The notes: generated from the letters alone by a model not told the origin. Shown: positions 19,352 to 29,758, numbered from the stretch's first letter. The stretch is 64,000 nucleotides of DNA from Enterobacter sp. C2 (GCF_019880405.1 NZ_CP082269.1:1178001-1242000); one strand, 5' to 3'. Numbers and translations are program-made.

Positions 19352-21013
19352 TTAATAGGCGGACTGGTGAACGCCTACCGCACGGCCTGATGGATCGTTC
19401 ATGGTTTTGAACGCTTCATCCCACTCAATGGCTTTTGCGGAGGAGCAGGCAACGGACGGACCGCCCGGCACGCACTCGGCTGCGCTGGCAACCGGGAACA
19501 GCTCTTCAAAGACTTCACGGTACAGATACGCCTCTTTAGAGGTCGGCGTGTTGTACGGGAAGCGGTAGCTGGCGGTTTCCAGCTGCTGGTCGCTAACCTG
19601 CTGCGCCGCCACCTCTTTCAGGGTGTCGATCCAGCTGTAGCCTACGCCATCAGAGAACTGCTCTTTCTGACGCCACGCCACGCTTGCCGGCAGATAGGAC
19701 TCGAAGCACTCACGCAGCACATGTTTTTCCATTTTGCCGTTGCCGCACATCTTGTCCTGCGGGTTGATGCGCATCGCCACGTCGAGGAAGTTTTTATCCA
19801 GGAAGGGCACGCGAGCCTCCACGCCCCAGGCCGACATCGCTTTGTTGGCGCGGGCGCAGTCAAACATATGCAGCGCCTGCAGTTTACGCACGGTCTCTTC
19901 ATGCAGCTCTTTGGCATCCGGCGCTTTATGGAAGTAGAGGTAACCGCCAAACACTTCGTCAGAGCCTTCGCCCGACAGCACCATCTTGATGCCCATCGCT
20001 TTGATCTTACGTGACATCAGGTACATCGGCGTTGAGGCGCGGATGGTGGTCACGTCATAGGTCTCAATGTGGTAGATCACGTCGCGGATGGCGTCCAGAC
20101 CTTCCTGCACGGTGAAGTGGATCTCATGGTGCACGGTACCCAGATGCTCAGCAACCGCCTGGGCCGCTTTCAGATCCGGCGCGCCTTCCAGGCCTACGGC
20201 AAAAGAGTGCAGCTGCGGCCACCAGGCTTCTGACTGCTCCTGATCTTCCACGCGGCGTGCGGCAAACTTTTTAGTGATAGCCGAGATGATAGAGGAATCC
20301 AGGCCGCCGGAGAGCAGCACGCCGTACGGCACGTCTGACATCAGGTGGCTCTTCACCGCATCTTCCAGCGCCTGACGCAGCTTGGCTTTGTCAGTCACGT
20401 TGTCTTTTACCGCGTCGTACTCAAACCAGTCGCGCTGGTAGTAGCTGCGGATCTCGCCGTCCTGGCTCCACAGATAGCTACCCGCCGGGAACTCTTTAAT
20501 GGTACGGCAGACCGGTACCAGGGCTTTCATTTCAGACGCCACGTACATGTTGCCGTGCTCGTCGTAGCCCATGTACAGCGGGATGATACCGATATGGTCG
20601 CGGCCAATCAGATAGGCATCTTTTTCGCTATCGTAGAGCACGAAGGCAAACATGCCCTGCAACTCATCGAGGAACTCCGGACCTTTCTCCTGATACAGCG
20701 CCAGGATCACTTCGCAGTCGGAGCCGGTCTGGAAATCGTAGCGATCGCCGTACTCGGCGCGCAGGGCCTGATGGTTATAGATTTCACCGTTAACGGCCAG
20801 GGCATGGGTTTTTTGGGCGTTGTAGAGCGGCTGTGCACCAGCGTTGACGTCAACAATAGAGAGACGTTCGTGGGACAGAATCGCTTTATCGCTTGCGTAT
20901 ACGCCGGACCAGTCAGGACCGCGGTGGCGCATCAGGCGGGAGAGCTCCAGCGCTTTCTTACGCAGTTCACCTGCATCCGTTTTAATATCCAGTACGCCAA
21001 AAATTGAACACAT
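19352..21013 (-). CDS. asnB: Asparagine synthetase B (glutamine-hydrolysing)
   Basis: Makes asparagine from aspartate, ATP and glutamine (or ammonia) in the cytoplasm. The 553 residues begin MCSIFGVLDI; Cys2 is the glutaminase nucleophile of the N-terminal class II amidotransferase domain. The C-terminal synthetase domain has the PP-loop LLSGGLDSSIISA at about residues 231-243. It ends VHQSAY, one residue short of the E. coli protein as I recall it. In E. coli nagD lies between asnB and nagC; here it does not. Confidence 0.97.
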   Translation of the reverse strand: MCSIFGVLDIKTDAGELRKKALELSRLMRHRGPDWSGVYASDKAILSHERLSIVDVNAGAQPLYNAQKTHALAVNGEIYNHQALRAEYGDRYDFQTGSDCEVILALYQEKGPEFLDELQGMFAFVLYDSEKDAYLIGRDHIGIIPLYMGYDEHGNMYVASEMKALVPVCRTIKEFPAGSYLWSQDGEIRSYYQRDWFEYDAVKDNVTDKAKLRQALEDAVKSHLMSDVPYGVLLSGGLDSSIISAITKKFAARRVEDQEQSEAWWPQLHSFAVGLEGAPDLKAAQAVAEHLGTVHHEIHFTVQEGLDAIRDVIYHIETYDVTTIRASTPMYLMSRKIKAMGIKMVLSGEGSDEVFGGYLYFHKAPDAKELHEETVRKLQALHMFDCARANKAMSAWGVEARVPFLDKNFLDVAMRINPQDKMCGNGKMEKHVLRECFESYLPASVAWRQKEQFSDGVGYSWIDTLKEVAAQQVSDQQLETASYRFPYNTPTSKEAYLYREVFEELFPVASAAECVPGGPSVACSSAKAIEWDEAFKTMNDPSGRAVGVHQSAY

Positions 21014-21254
21014 AACCTTCTCCGTTAACCCTGTTAGTTTGCCGACGTTGCGTCATCGCGTTGTCTTATTGCTTGATTAAGAAAATGCCGTAAAGCAGGG
21101 GCAGGCGCAAGGGTTTTAACGAGGTGAAATTAAAAAGTGCAATCGTGATTGCCGAATAGTGAAAAAAGCACAGAGTTAGACGCCAGTTATTGATGATTAT
21201 GCATTTTTGCGCCGTTTTTTTTGATGCGGGTTATCTTATAGATAGTTAAAAATG

Positions 21255-21280
21255 AAAAAACCACGCCAGGAGACGTGGTT
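21255..21280 (-). terminator. Terminator of the nagBAC operon
   Basis: On the minus strand the stem AACCACG/CGTGGTT encloses an 8-base loop and runs into TTTT then CATTTTT. It lies 50 bp below the nagC stop, so nagC appears to be the last gene of the operon. Confidence 0.85.
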
Positions 21281-21287
21281 CGGTCTG

Positions 21288-21318
21288 GTAGGCCCGTGCA
21301 AGCGGAGCGCCGCCGGGC
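21288..21318. repeat. REP-like palindrome after nagC
   Basis: Inverted repeat of the same family as 11476-11503 (core AAGCGGAGCGCCGCCGGGC), 11 bp below the nagC stop and next to the terminator. Confidence 0.75.
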
Positions 21319-21329
21319 GATGCTCAGAG

Positions 21330-22550
21330 TTACTCCTCCAGCAGATGCTGCAGCAGCGAGCCGTTGAGCATGGCGCGCTTCACCAGCGCAAAGGCACCGA
21401 TGGCCGAGCGGTGATCCAGCGTAGAGCGCACCACCGGCAGGTTTTTGCGAAATGCTTTCAGCGCCTGGGTATTGATGCAGCCCTCTATAGCGGGCAGCAG
21501 CACCTTCTCCGCCTCGACAATTTCACCGGCAATCACAATCTTCTGCGGGTTAAACAGGTTAATAGCGATGGCAATAGTTTTGCCAAGGTGGCGGCCTACG
21601 TGCTCGATGACCTCGCAGGCCAGCGCGTCACCTTTGTTGGCCGCTTTGCAAATGGCTTTAATCGAGCAGTCGTCCAGGGTGATGCGGCTCTGGTAACCCT
21701 GCTCCAGCAGATGGCGCACCCGCTGCTCAATCGCGGCATTTGCCGCCACGGTCTCCAGACAGCCAAAGTTACCGCAGTGGCAGCGCTCTCCCAGCGGCTC
21801 GACCTGAATATGGCCGATCTCACCGACGTTGCCGTTGCGGCCAATAAAAATCCGTCCGTTAGAGATAATGCCCGCACCGGTACCGCGATGGACGCGCACC
21901 AGAATAGAGTCCTCGCAGTCCTGACTTGCACCAAAGTAGTGCTCGGCCAGCGCCAGGCTGCGGATATCGTGCCCGACAAAACAGGTCACCTTAAAGCGTT
22001 TTTCCAGCGCGCTCACCAGGCCCCAGTTCTCGACCTGAATATGCGGCATATAGCGGATCACGCCGCTCTCTGGATCCACCAGCCCCGGCAGGATCACCGA
22101 GATAGCAATCAGCTCGCGGGTTTTACGCTGGCAGGTATCAATAAAGGTGGCGATGGTGTTCAGCAGGGCGTGCTCTAACGTCTCCTGGGTGCGCTCCGGC
22201 AGGGGATAGTGCTCTTCCGCCAGCACCTTGCTGCTCAGATCGTAGAGCGTCAGGGTCGTATCGTGACGACCCAGGCGCACGCCAATGGCATTGAAATTAC
22301 GCGTCTCGGTAATAATAGAGATGGCGCGGCGACCACCGGTCGAGGCCTGCTGATCGACCTCTTTAATTAAACCGCGCTCAATAAGCTGTCGCGTGATTTT
22401 CGTCACGCTGGCGGGGGCAAGCTGGCTCTGCTCGGCAATCTGGATCCGCGAGATAGGCCCAAGCTGGTCGATCAGGCGGTAAACAGCCGCGCTATTAAGT
22501 TGTTTTACGAGGTCAACGTTACCAATTTGAGCTTGTCCGCCTGATGTCAT
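21330..22550 (-). CDS. nagC: N-acetylglucosamine repressor NagC
   Basis: ROK-family repressor of amino-sugar genes; it releases DNA when it binds GlcNAc-6-phosphate. The 406-residue length equals that of E. coli. An N-terminal winged helix-turn-helix (about residues 20-80, with SRIQIAEQSQLAPASVTKIT) precedes the ROK sugar-binding domain. That domain has the zinc motif CHCGNFGCLE at about residues 257-266. It lies 8 bp after nagA. NagC boxes are visible at the nagB-nagE intergenic region. Confidence 0.97.
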   Translation of the reverse strand: MTSGGQAQIGNVDLVKQLNSAAVYRLIDQLGPISRIQIAEQSQLAPASVTKITRQLIERGLIKEVDQQASTGGRRAISIITETRNFNAIGVRLGRHDTTLTLYDLSSKVLAEEHYPLPERTQETLEHALLNTIATFIDTCQRKTRELIAISVILPGLVDPESGVIRYMPHIQVENWGLVSALEKRFKVTCFVGHDIRSLALAEHYFGASQDCEDSILVRVHRGTGAGIISNGRIFIGRNGNVGEIGHIQVEPLGERCHCGNFGCLETVAANAAIEQRVRHLLEQGYQSRITLDDCSIKAICKAANKGDALACEVIEHVGRHLGKTIAIAINLFNPQKIVIAGEIVEAEKVLLPAIEGCINTQALKAFRKNLPVVRSTLDHRSAIGAFALVKRAMLNGSLLQHLLEE

Positions 22551-22558
22551 ACTTTTAC

Positions 22559-23707
22559 TTACTCAGTCATGACCTCGTTACCATTAACGATGGTCTTAAT
22601 TACTTTAAAGTCGTGGGTAAACGCGGTCAGGTTCGCCACCATGCCTGGGGCGATGCTGCCTAGCTGTTTATCAACGCCGATGGCGCGGGCCGGGTAGAGC
22701 GTGGCCATACGCAGCGCTTCGTCCAGCGCAACGCCGACGTGCTCAACAAGATTTGCTACCCCTTCGATCATGGTTAATGCCGAACCGCTAAGGGTACCGT
22801 TCTCGTCTACACAGAGTCCATTACGGTAGTATATTGTTTTACCAGCAAAAATGAATTCGTCAATGACCGCACCTGCTGCCGCGGTAGCGTCGGTGACCAG
22901 GCAGAGCTTATCGCCCTTCAGGCGTTTTGCCATCCGAACGTTAGTGAAATCAACGTGTAAGCCATCAACGATAATGCCGCAGTAGACGTCAGCATCGTCG
23001 AGAACCGCGCCGGTGAGACCCGGTTCGCGTCCGGTGATATAGGGCATGGCGTTGAAAAGGTGGGTGGCAAAGGTGATACCTGCGCGGAAACCGGCTTTCG
23101 CCTCGACAAGGGTCGAATTAGAGTGGCCAGCCGAGACCACAATCCCGGCCGCCGCCAGTTTGCGGATCACAGCAGGATCGACCATCTCCGGCGCCAGGGT
23201 CAGCTTGGTAATCACATCGGCATTCGCGCAGAGGAAATCCACCAGATCGCTGTCCGGGCGGCGCACAAAGTCAGGATCGTGGGTGCCTTTTTTCACCACG
23301 TTGAGCCACGGTCCTTCAAGATGCAGACCCAGCGCCTGGTGCGGATATTTCGCTAAATAGTCGCGCATTACCTGCACGCCCTGTTTCATCAGGTCATCGC
23401 TGGTGGTGATGAGCGTCGGTAAAAAGCTGGTGCAGCCTGACTGCTCGTTGGCGCGCTGCATGATCTCCAGCGTCTCTACGCTAACGGCTTCGGCAGTGTC
23501 GTTAAACTGTACGCCGCCGCAGCCGTTCAGCTGGAGGTCGATAAAACCGGGGGCCAGATAAGCGCCGTTGAGCGAGCGCTGCTCAATCGTTGGCGGCAGG
23601 TCTGCCTGCGGGCAGAGGCGGTCGATTAGACCATCAACGACAATCAGCGCGTGATCGTCCAGAACGTCATGGCCGGTAAAAATACGGCACTGGGTTAAAG
23701 CATACAT
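22559..23707 (-). CDS. nagA: N-acetylglucosamine-6-phosphate deacetylase
   Basis: Removes the acetyl group from GlcNAc-6-P, giving glucosamine-6-P for NagB, and so also controls the NagC inducer level. The 382 residues form an amidohydrolase barrel with [12 protein letters not shown] near residue 54, LGLHLEGPW near 125, and the metal/substrate histidines in SAGHSNS and THLFNAM. The catalytic Asp lies in [11 protein letters not shown]. It is 21 bp after nagB and 8 bp before nagC. Confidence 0.97.
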   Translation of the reverse strand: MYALTQCRIFTGHDVLDDHALIVVDGLIDRLCPQADLPPTIEQRSLNGAYLAPGFIDLQLNGCGGVQFNDTAEAVSVETLEIMQRANEQSGCTSFLPTLITTSDDLMKQGVQVMRDYLAKYPHQALGLHLEGPWLNVVKKGTHDPDFVRRPDSDLVDFLCANADVITKLTLAPEMVDPAVIRKLAAAGIVVSAGHSNSTLVEAKAGFRAGITFATHLFNAMPYITGREPGLTGAVLDDADVYCGIIVDGLHVDFTNVRMAKRLKGDKLCLVTDATAAAGAVIDEFIFAGKTIYYRNGLCVDENGTLSGSALTMIEGVANLVEHVGVALDEALRMATLYPARAIGVDKQLGSIAPGMVANLTAFTHDFKVIKTIVNGNEVMTE

Positions 23708-23728
23708 AACAACCCCCGGGTAAAAATG

Positions 23729-24529
23729 TTACAGACCTTTGATATTTTCCGCTTCAAGCTCAGTGAAGTATTTGAGCGTCTTCACCTTCAGCTCCATGGT
23801 TGACGGTTCGTCGCACACCACCACCGCTTTCGGATGCAGCTGCAGGCAGCTAATTGTCCACATGTGGTTAACGTTGCCTTCCACCGCCGCTTGCAGGGCC
23901 TGTGCCTTGACGTTGCCCAGCACGAGGATCATTACCTCTTCAGCATCCAGCAGGGTACCCACGCCAACGGTCAGCGCATATTTCGGGACCTGATCAACGT
24001 CGCCGTCAAAAAAGCGGGAGTTTGCCACGCGGGTGTCATGGGTCAAGGTTTTAATGCGGGTGCGGGAGGCCAGCGAGGAGGCCGGTTCGTTAAACGCGAT
24101 ATGCCCATCGTTGCCTACGCCACCCATGAACAGGTGAATTTTGCCGTAGGCGCGAATTTTTTCTTCATAACGGCGGCATTCTGCGTCAATATCCGGCGCA
24201 TTACCATTGAGCAGGTTGATGTTTTCTGCGGGAATATCAACGTGATCGAAAAAGTTGCGGTGCATAAAGCTGTAATAGCTCTCTGGATGCTCTTTTGCCA
24301 GGCCGACATATTCGTCCATGTTGAAGGTCACGACGTTCTGAAAGCTAACCTGGCCCGCTTTGTGCATTTCAACCAGCGCTTTATAAGCAGTAAGCGGGGT
24401 GCCGCCAGTAGGCAGGCCCAGAACAAACGGACGATCCGCCGTAGGTTTAAATGCGTTGATGCGGTTAACGATATGGCGGGCAGCCCATTTACCGACCTGT
24501 TCGGCACTCGTCAGGGGGATCAGTCTCAT
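23729..24529 (-). CDS. nagB: Glucosamine-6-phosphate deaminase
   Basis: Converts glucosamine-6-P to fructose-6-P and ammonia, linking amino sugars to glycolysis. The enzyme is a hexamer activated by GlcNAc-6-P. The 266 residues match E. coli exactly in length. Typical segments are [20 protein letters not shown], the substrate loop [13 protein letters not shown] (about 38-50) and FNMDEYVGL with catalytic Asp72. It is the first gene of nagBAC, divergent from nagE. Confidence 0.98.
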   Translation of the reverse strand: MRLIPLTSAEQVGKWAARHIVNRINAFKPTADRPFVLGLPTGGTPLTAYKALVEMHKAGQVSFQNVVTFNMDEYVGLAKEHPESYYSFMHRNFFDHVDIPAENINLLNGNAPDIDAECRRYEEKIRAYGKIHLFMGGVGNDGHIAFNEPASSLASRTRIKTLTHDTRVANSRFFDGDVDQVPKYALTVGVGTLLDAEEVMILVLGNVKAQALQAAVEGNVNHMWTISCLQLHPKAVVVCDEPSTMELKVKTLKYFTELEAENIKGL

Positions 24530-24631
24530 TGTTTACCTCTACAAAGGGTGAAATTAACATTGGCGAACTGCAGCCTGTACGCTGTTAAGCGTAACTCAGA
24601 TTGCGCCATAAGCGGCGGCAGTTCGCTCTGA

Positions 24632-24658
24632 TTTTTTGAATCATAAAATAAGTTTTCG
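24632..24658. promoter_or_regulatory. NagC box, nagB side
   Basis: AT-rich sequence TTTTTTGAATCATAAAATAA with an A/T-framed centre, resembling the nagB NagC operator of E. coli and lying about 110 bp upstream of nagB. Assignment rests on position and general likeness. Confidence 0.6.
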
Positions 24659-24696
24659 TTCTTAGCCAGTAACAAGGAGTGCAAATAACGATATTT

Positions 24697-24712
24697 GGTG
24701 ATTGTAATCACA
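24697..24712. promoter_or_regulatory. CRP site between nagB and nagE
   Basis: GGTGA-TTGTAA-TCACA matches 9 of the 10 core positions of the CRP consensus TGTGA-N6-TCACA and lies between the two NagC boxes, as in E. coli. Confidence 0.8.
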
Positions 24713-24723
24713 AAAAATGCGCG

Positions 24724-24748
24724 TTTAATTTGCGAGGCGAATTAAATT
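24724..24748. promoter_or_regulatory. NagC box, nagE side
   Basis: Near-palindrome TTTAATTTGC-GAGGC-GAATTAAATTT (the two parts are continuous), with the A/T arms and GCGA-type centre seen in strong NagC operators. About 110 bp upstream of nagE. Confidence 0.7.
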
Positions 24749-24854
24749 TCCACACACTTGAACAGTCTGCGTAAAACGACCGCGTTACAGGGTTGGTTTA
24801 ACTATAAAAAATGGTTAGTGATGAGGCTCAGCGAGTTTCATAGGGGGGTATAAA

Positions 24855-26807
24855 ATGAATATTCTTGGTTTCTTCCAGCGACTGGGGCGGGCATTACAGC
24901 TTCCTATCGCTGTGCTGCCCGTCGCGGCGCTGCTGCTGCGATTCGGCCAGCCCGATCTGCTTAACGTCCCGTTTATCGCCCAGGCGGGCGGGGCAATCTT
25001 TGACAACCTTGCCCTGATCTTCGCTATCGGTGTGGCCTCGTCGTGGTCGAAAGACAGCGCGGGCGCGGCGGCGCTGGCGGGTGCGGTAGGTTACTTTGTG
25101 ATGACCAAAGCGATGGTCACCATCAACCCGGCCATCAACATGGGCGTGCTCTCCGGTATCATCACCGGTCTGGTGGGCGGCGCGGTCTACAACCGCTGGT
25201 CCAACATCAAGCTGCCTGAATTCCTGAGCTTCTTCGGCGGCAAACGCTTTGTGCCGATTGCCACCGGCTTCTTCTGCCTGATCCTGGCGGCGATTTTTGG
25301 CTATGTCTGGCCGCCGGTACAGAACGCTATTCACGCGGGCGGGGAGTGGATCGTCTCCATGGGCGCGGTTGGCTCCGGCATCTTCGGCTTCGTTAACCGT
25401 CTGCTGATCCCGACCGGTCTGCATCAGGTGCTAAACACCATCGCCTGGTTCCAGATTGGCGAATTTACCAATGCCGCAGGCACCGTCTTCCATGGCGATA
25501 TCAACCGCTTCTACGCGGGTGACGGAACCGCAGGCATGTTCATGTCCGGCTTCTTCCCGATCATGATGTTTGGTCTGCCTGGCGCGGCGCTGGCGATGTA
25601 CTTCGCTGCACCGAAAGCGCGTCGTCCGATGATTGGCGGCATGCTGCTCTCCGTGGCCATCACCGCGTTCCTGACCGGGGTCACCGAGCCGCTGGAATTC
25701 CTGTTCATGTTCCTGGCACCGCTGCTGTATCTCCTGCACGCCGTGCTGACGGGGATCAGCCTGTTTGTTGCGACCGCGCTGGGGATCCATGCCGGCTTCT
25801 CCTTCTCTGCGGGCGCCATCGACTATGCGCTGATGTACAACCTGCCTGCCGCCAGCCGTAACGTCTGGATGCTGGTGGTGATGGGCCTGATCTTCTTCGC
25901 TATCTACTTCGTGGTCTTTAGCTTCGTTATCCGCGCGTTCAACCTGAAAACGCCGGGTCGTGAAGAGAGTGATGATGCCGTGGTCACCTCTGAAGCTAAC
26001 AGCAATACCGATGAGGGTCTCGATCAGCTGGCAACCAACTACATTGCCGCCATCGGTGGTAGTGACAACCTGAAAGCGATCGACGCCTGTATCACCCGTC
26101 TGCGTCTGACGGTAGTGGACTCCGCGCGCGTTAACGACGTGCAGTGTAAGCGTCTGGGCGCATCCGGCGTGGTGAAACTGAACAAGCAGAGCATTCAGGT
26201 GATTGTGGGGGCAAAAGCGGAATCCGTAGGCGATGCCATGAAACGCGTGGTCGCCCGTGGCCCGGTGGCCGCAGCCGCCAGCGTCCAGCCTGCTGCTAAC
26301 GCCCCGGCCGCTGCGGTTAAACCGCAGGCCGTCCCGAACGCCGTAACCATTGCTGCGCTGGTGTCGCCGGTGACCGGTGAGGTTGTTCCGCTGGAGCAGG
26401 TGCCTGATGAAGCCTTTGCCAGCAAAGCGGTTGGCGACGGCGTGGCGGTAAAACCAACGGGTAAAACCGTGGTCTCCCCGGCTGCGGGTACCATCGTGAA
26501 AATCTTCAACACTAACCACGCCTTCTGTCTGGAAACCGAAAAAGGCGCGGAGATCGTGGTCCATATGGGCATCGACACCGTTGCGCTGAACGGCCAGGGC
26601 TTTACTCGCCTGGTAGAAGAGGGCGCGGAAGTGGTCGCGGGCCAGCCGGTGCTGGAGATGGATCTCGACTATCTCAACGCCAACGCGCGCTCGATGATTA
26701 GCCCGGTAGTGTGCAGCAACATCGACGATTTCAGCGGTTTGGTCTTCCAGGCGCAGGGGCAGGTCGTTGCTGGCCAAACCCCGCTGTTTGAAGTGAAGAG
26801 TAAATAG
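24855..26807 (+). CDS. nagE: PTS N-acetylglucosamine transporter, EIICBA
   Basis: Imports GlcNAc and phosphorylates it to GlcNAc-6-P. The single 650-residue chain holds the membrane EIIC domain (about 1-370, ten or so helices), then EIIB with the phospho-Cys in IDACITRLRLTV (about 411-422), an Ala/Pro-rich linker, and EIIA with the phospho-His in VVHMGIDT (about 569-576). MNILGFFQRLGRALQLPIAV is the usual start. It is divergent from nagBAC and under NagC/CRP control, with a terminator immediately downstream. Confidence 0.98.
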   Translation: MNILGFFQRLGRALQLPIAVLPVAALLLRFGQPDLLNVPFIAQAGGAIFDNLALIFAIGVASSWSKDSAGAAALAGAVGYFVMTKAMVTINPAINMGVLSGIITGLVGGAVYNRWSNIKLPEFLSFFGGKRFVPIATGFFCLILAAIFGYVWPPVQNAIHAGGEWIVSMGAVGSGIFGFVNRLLIPTGLHQVLNTIAWFQIGEFTNAAGTVFHGDINRFYAGDGTAGMFMSGFFPIMMFGLPGAALAMYFAAPKARRPMIGGMLLSVAITAFLTGVTEPLEFLFMFLAPLLYLLHAVLTGISLFVATALGIHAGFSFSAGAIDYALMYNLPAASRNVWMLVVMGLIFFAIYFVVFSFVIRAFNLKTPGREESDDAVVTSEANSNTDEGLDQLATNYIAAIGGSDNLKAIDACITRLRLTVVDSARVNDVQCKRLGASGVVKLNKQSIQVIVGAKAESVGDAMKRVVARGPVAAAASVQPAANAPAAAVKPQAVPNAVTIAALVSPVTGEVVPLEQVPDEAFASKAVGDGVAVKPTGKTVVSPAAGTIVKIFNTNHAFCLETEKGAEIVVHMGIDTVALNGQGFTRLVEEGAEVVAGQPVLEMDLDYLNANARSMISPVVCSNIDDFSGLVFQAQGQVVAGQTPLFEVKSK

Positions 26808-26827
26808 CCGTAAACTGCGGTTAATAC

Positions 26828-26857
26828 GCGGCGGAGCCTGTCTCCGCCGTTTTTTTG
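26828..26857 (+). terminator. nagE terminator
   Basis: Stem CGGCGGAG/CTCCGCCG with a 4-base loop followed by seven T residues, 21 bp after the nagE stop. Confidence 0.92.
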
Positions 26858-26975
26858 CCCTCTGTACGCTAATCCCCTCGCCATTCACGCTTTTTGTTGA
26901 TCTAAGGGTTGTCTCCGCGTCCCGCTTATAAGATCATACTCCGTTATACGTTGTTTACGCTTTGAGGAACCCGCG

Positions 26976-28643
26976 ATGAGTGAGGCAGAAGCCCGCCCGA
27001 CTAACTTTATTCGCCAGATTATTGATGAGGATCTGGCCAGTGGTAAGCACAGCACGGTTTGCACCCGTTTTCCGCCGGAGCCGAACGGCTACCTGCATAT
27101 CGGCCATGCAAAATCTATCTGCCTGAACTTCGGTATCGCCCAGGACTATCAGGGGCAGTGCAACCTGCGCTTTGATGACACCAACCCGGTTAAAGAAGAT
27201 ATCGAATACGTTGATTCGATCAAAAACGACGTCCAGTGGCTGGGCTTCCACTGGTCGGGTGACGTGCGCTACTCCTCTAACTATTTCGACCAGCTGCATA
27301 GCTACGCCATTGAGCTGATCAATAAAGGCCTGGCCTACGTTGACGAGCTGTCGCCGGAGCAGATCCGCGAATACCGTGGCACCCTGACCGCACCGGGTAA
27401 AAACAGCCCGTTCCGCGATCGTAGCGTGGAAGAGAACCTGGCGCTGTTTGAGAAGATGCGTGCTGGTGGCTTCGAAGAGGGCACCGCCTGCCTGCGTGCT
27501 AAAATCGACATGGCGTCGCCGTTTATCGTAATGCGCGATCCGGTTCTGTACCGCATTAAGTTTGCCGAGCACCACCAGACCGGCAACAAGTGGTGCATCT
27601 ACCCGATGTACGATTTCACCCACTGCATCAGCGATGCGCTGGAAGGCATTACCCATTCACTCTGTACGCTGGAGTTCCAGGATAACCGCCGTCTCTACGA
27701 CTGGGTGCTGGATAACATCACTATTCCGGTTCATCCGCGTCAGTACGAATTCTCGCGCCTGAACCTGGAATATGCCGTGATGTCCAAGCGTAAGCTGAAC
27801 CTGCTGGTGACGGATAAAATCGTCGAAGGCTGGGACGATCCGCGTATGCCGACCATCTCTGGTCTGCGCCGTCGCGGCTACACCGCCGCCTCTATCCGCG
27901 AGTTCTGCAAACGCATCGGCGTGACCAAGCAGGACAACACCATCGAGATGGCGTCGCTGGAGTCCTGCATTCGTGAGGATCTCAACGAGAACGCCCCGCG
28001 TGCGATGGCGGTTATCGATCCGGTGAAGCTGGTGATCGAGAACTACCCACAGGGTGAGAGCGAAGTGGTAACCATGCCGAATCATCCGAACAAACCGGAG
28101 ATGGGCAGCCGCGAGGTGCCGTTTAGCGCCGAAATCTGGATCGATCGCGCTGACTTCCGTGAAGAAGCGAACAAGCAGTATAAGCGTCTGGTGCTGGGTA
28201 AAGAGGTGCGTCTGCGTAACGCCTACGTGATCAAAGCCGAGTGCGTAGAGAAAGATGCGGAAGGCAACATCACCACCATCTTCTGCTCCTACGATGCCGA
28301 GACCCTGAGCAAGGATCCGGCCGACGGTCGCAAGGTGAAAGGGGTGATCCACTGGGTAAGCGCCGCTCATGCGCTGCCAGTTGAGATCCGTCTCTACGAT
28401 CGCCTGTTCAGCGTGGCAAACCCGGGTGCGGCGGAAGATTTCCTCGCCACCATCAACCCGGAGTCGCTGGTAATCAAGCAGGGCTACGCCGAGCCATCCC
28501 TGAACGCCGCCGAAGCCGGTAAGGCCTACCAGTTCGAGCGTGAAGGCTATTTTTGCCTCGACAGCCGCTACTCCACGGCGGAGAAGCTGGTGTTTAACCG
28601 CACCGTCGGCCTGCGCGATACCTGGACTAAGATCGGCGAGTAA
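26976..28643 (+). CDS. glnS: Glutaminyl-tRNA synthetase
   Basis: Class Ic synthetase charging the Gln tRNAs, three of which lie at 18481-18918. The 555 residues contain the HIGH-type motif [15 protein letters not shown] at about residues 32-46 and the KMSKS-type motif VMSKRKLN at about 267-274. The C-terminal anticodon-binding beta barrels follow. [20 protein letters not shown] is the conserved start. In E. coli chiP and chiQ follow; here a different locus begins after a terminator. Confidence 0.98.
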   Translation: MSEAEARPTNFIRQIIDEDLASGKHSTVCTRFPPEPNGYLHIGHAKSICLNFGIAQDYQGQCNLRFDDTNPVKEDIEYVDSIKNDVQWLGFHWSGDVRYSSNYFDQLHSYAIELINKGLAYVDELSPEQIREYRGTLTAPGKNSPFRDRSVEENLALFEKMRAGGFEEGTACLRAKIDMASPFIVMRDPVLYRIKFAEHHQTGNKWCIYPMYDFTHCISDALEGITHSLCTLEFQDNRRLYDWVLDNITIPVHPRQYEFSRLNLEYAVMSKRKLNLLVTDKIVEGWDDPRMPTISGLRRRGYTAASIREFCKRIGVTKQDNTIEMASLESCIREDLNENAPRAMAVIDPVKLVIENYPQGESEVVTMPNHPNKPEMGSREVPFSAEIWIDRADFREEANKQYKRLVLGKEVRLRNAYVIKAECVEKDAEGNITTIFCSYDAETLSKDPADGRKVKGVIHWVSAAHALPVEIRLYDRLFSVANPGAAEDFLATINPESLVIKQGYAEPSLNAAEAGKAYQFEREGYFCLDSRYSTAEKLVFNRTVGLRDTWTKIGE

Positions 28644-28662
28644 TTTGCTCCCGTTCTGAAAA

Positions 28663-28690
28663 GAAAAACGCCGCGCATGCGGCGTTTTTT
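28663..28690. terminator. Bidirectional terminator between glnS and the sugar locus
   Basis: AAAAACGCCGC-GCAT-GCGGCGTTTTTT is a near-perfect palindrome with A and T runs at both ends. It can end glnS (plus) and the long left arm of the sugar locus (minus), and marks the left border of that locus. Confidence 0.93.
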
Positions 28691-28708
28691 ATTGGTGACG
28701 TCAGCGCA

Positions 28709-29758
28709 TTACGTTGCTTCAGCCTGCAATTTTTTATCGTGACGGCGCAGCAGCACGACCTTGCTTTGCAGACGCTGCTGGAACTGATCGATCACCACCG
28801 CAGTGACAATCACCAGGCCCTTAATCACCATCTGCCAGAAGTCGCTGACCCCCATCATCACCATCCCGTCAGCGAGGAAGACGATGACGAAGGCACCGAT
28901 GATAGAGCCGGAAACCCGGCCTCGTCCGCCTGCCAACGCCGTTCCGCCCAGCACGGTTGCGCCGATAGCGTCCATCTCAAACATATTCCCGGTCATCGGG
29001 TGGGCAGTTTGCAACTGCGATGCCACAATCAGCCCCACCAACGCCGCGCACAGGCCTGAGAAGGCGTAGACAAACACTTTAACCTTGATGATAGGCACGC
29101 CCGCCAGCCGCGCGGCGGATTCATTCCCGCCGATGGCGTAAATGTAGCGGCCCAGCGGGGTTTTACGGGTCATGTAGAGGCCCAGCAGCAGGAAGCTCAC
29201 CATCAGCCAGATCGGAATATAGATGCCGAGGATCGTGCCGGAGCCTAAGATCGCGAAGCCGGTGTTGCCTAACTCAGGCATGCCTACCAGGTTGGCATAG
29301 GTGCTGCCATCGTTAAACAGCAGCGCCGCGCCGCGGGCAACGTACATCATACCAAGGGTACAGATAAAGGGCGCAACGCCCAGGCGCGTGATCACCGCCC
29401 CGTTGATCAGACCCAACAGAATGCCGAATCCCGCCACCAGTAAGATCACTTCCGGCACGTTAAAGAAGATAATCTGCGAGCCCCAGATCGGCAGGCCGTT
29501 GGTTAACAGCGCCCCGGCAACCATGCCGCACATGCCCGCCACCGCACCAACCGAGAGGTCGATCCCGCCGGTGAGAATGACAAGGGTCATGCCAATCGCC
29601 AGCAGGCCGGTAATCGCCACGTGCTGGGTCATGATCAGCAGGTTCGACATGGTCAAAAAGTTAGGCACCATCACGCTGAAGAAGCCCATGACGATCAGCA
29701 GGGCGATGAAGGTGCGCGCTTTGAGCAAATACATGTAGATCATATACTTTTTGTTCAT
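28709..29758 (-). CDS. Ribose-type sugar ABC transporter permease
   Basis: Inner-membrane permease of the RbsC/XylH/AraH family (BPD_transp_2), 349 residues with about eight to ten hydrophobic segments. Family hallmarks are GMTLVILTGGIDLSVGAVAG (about residues 56-75) and IGGNESAARLAGVPIIKVKV near residue 210. It is the last gene of the left arm, 18 bp below the ATPase. It would form a homodimeric channel with the ATPase at 29777 and receive substrate from the binding protein at 31974. The family is certain; the sugar is not. Confidence 0.9.
   Translation of the reverse strand: MNKKYMIYMYLLKARTFIALLIVMGFFSVMVPNFLTMSNLLIMTQHVAITGLLAIGMTLVILTGGIDLSVGAVAGMCGMVAGALLTNGLPIWGSQIIFFNVPEVILLVAGFGILLGLINGAVITRLGVAPFICTLGMMYVARGAALLFNDGSTYANLVGMPELGNTGFAILGSGTILGIYIPIWLMVSFLLLGLYMTRKTPLGRYIYAIGGNESAARLAGVPIIKVKVFVYAFSGLCAALVGLIVASQLQTAHPMTGNMFEMDAIGATVLGGTALAGGRGRVSGSIIGAFVIVFLADGMVMMGVSDFWQMVIKGLVIVTAVVIDQFQQRLQSKVVLLRRHDKKLQAEAT

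Larger units (their letters stand above)
21014..21329. other. asnB upstream region; nagD absent
   Basis: These 316 bp contain the asnB promoter region (AT-rich, about 21060-21250), the terminator of the nagBAC transcript and a REP-like repeat. No part of nagD/umpH, which fills this position in E. coli, can be recognised: there is no haloacid-dehalogenase DxDG motif in any frame. Confidence 0.65.
24530..24854. promoter_or_regulatory. Divergent nagB-nagE control region
   Basis: These 325 bp between the divergent nagB and nagE genes contain two NagC-box-like sequences about 91 bp apart (centres near 24645 and 24736) with a CRP site between them. In E. coli NagC binds both boxes and loops the DNA to repress both operons, while CRP activates. 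The spacing seen here fits that arrangement. Confidence 0.8.
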
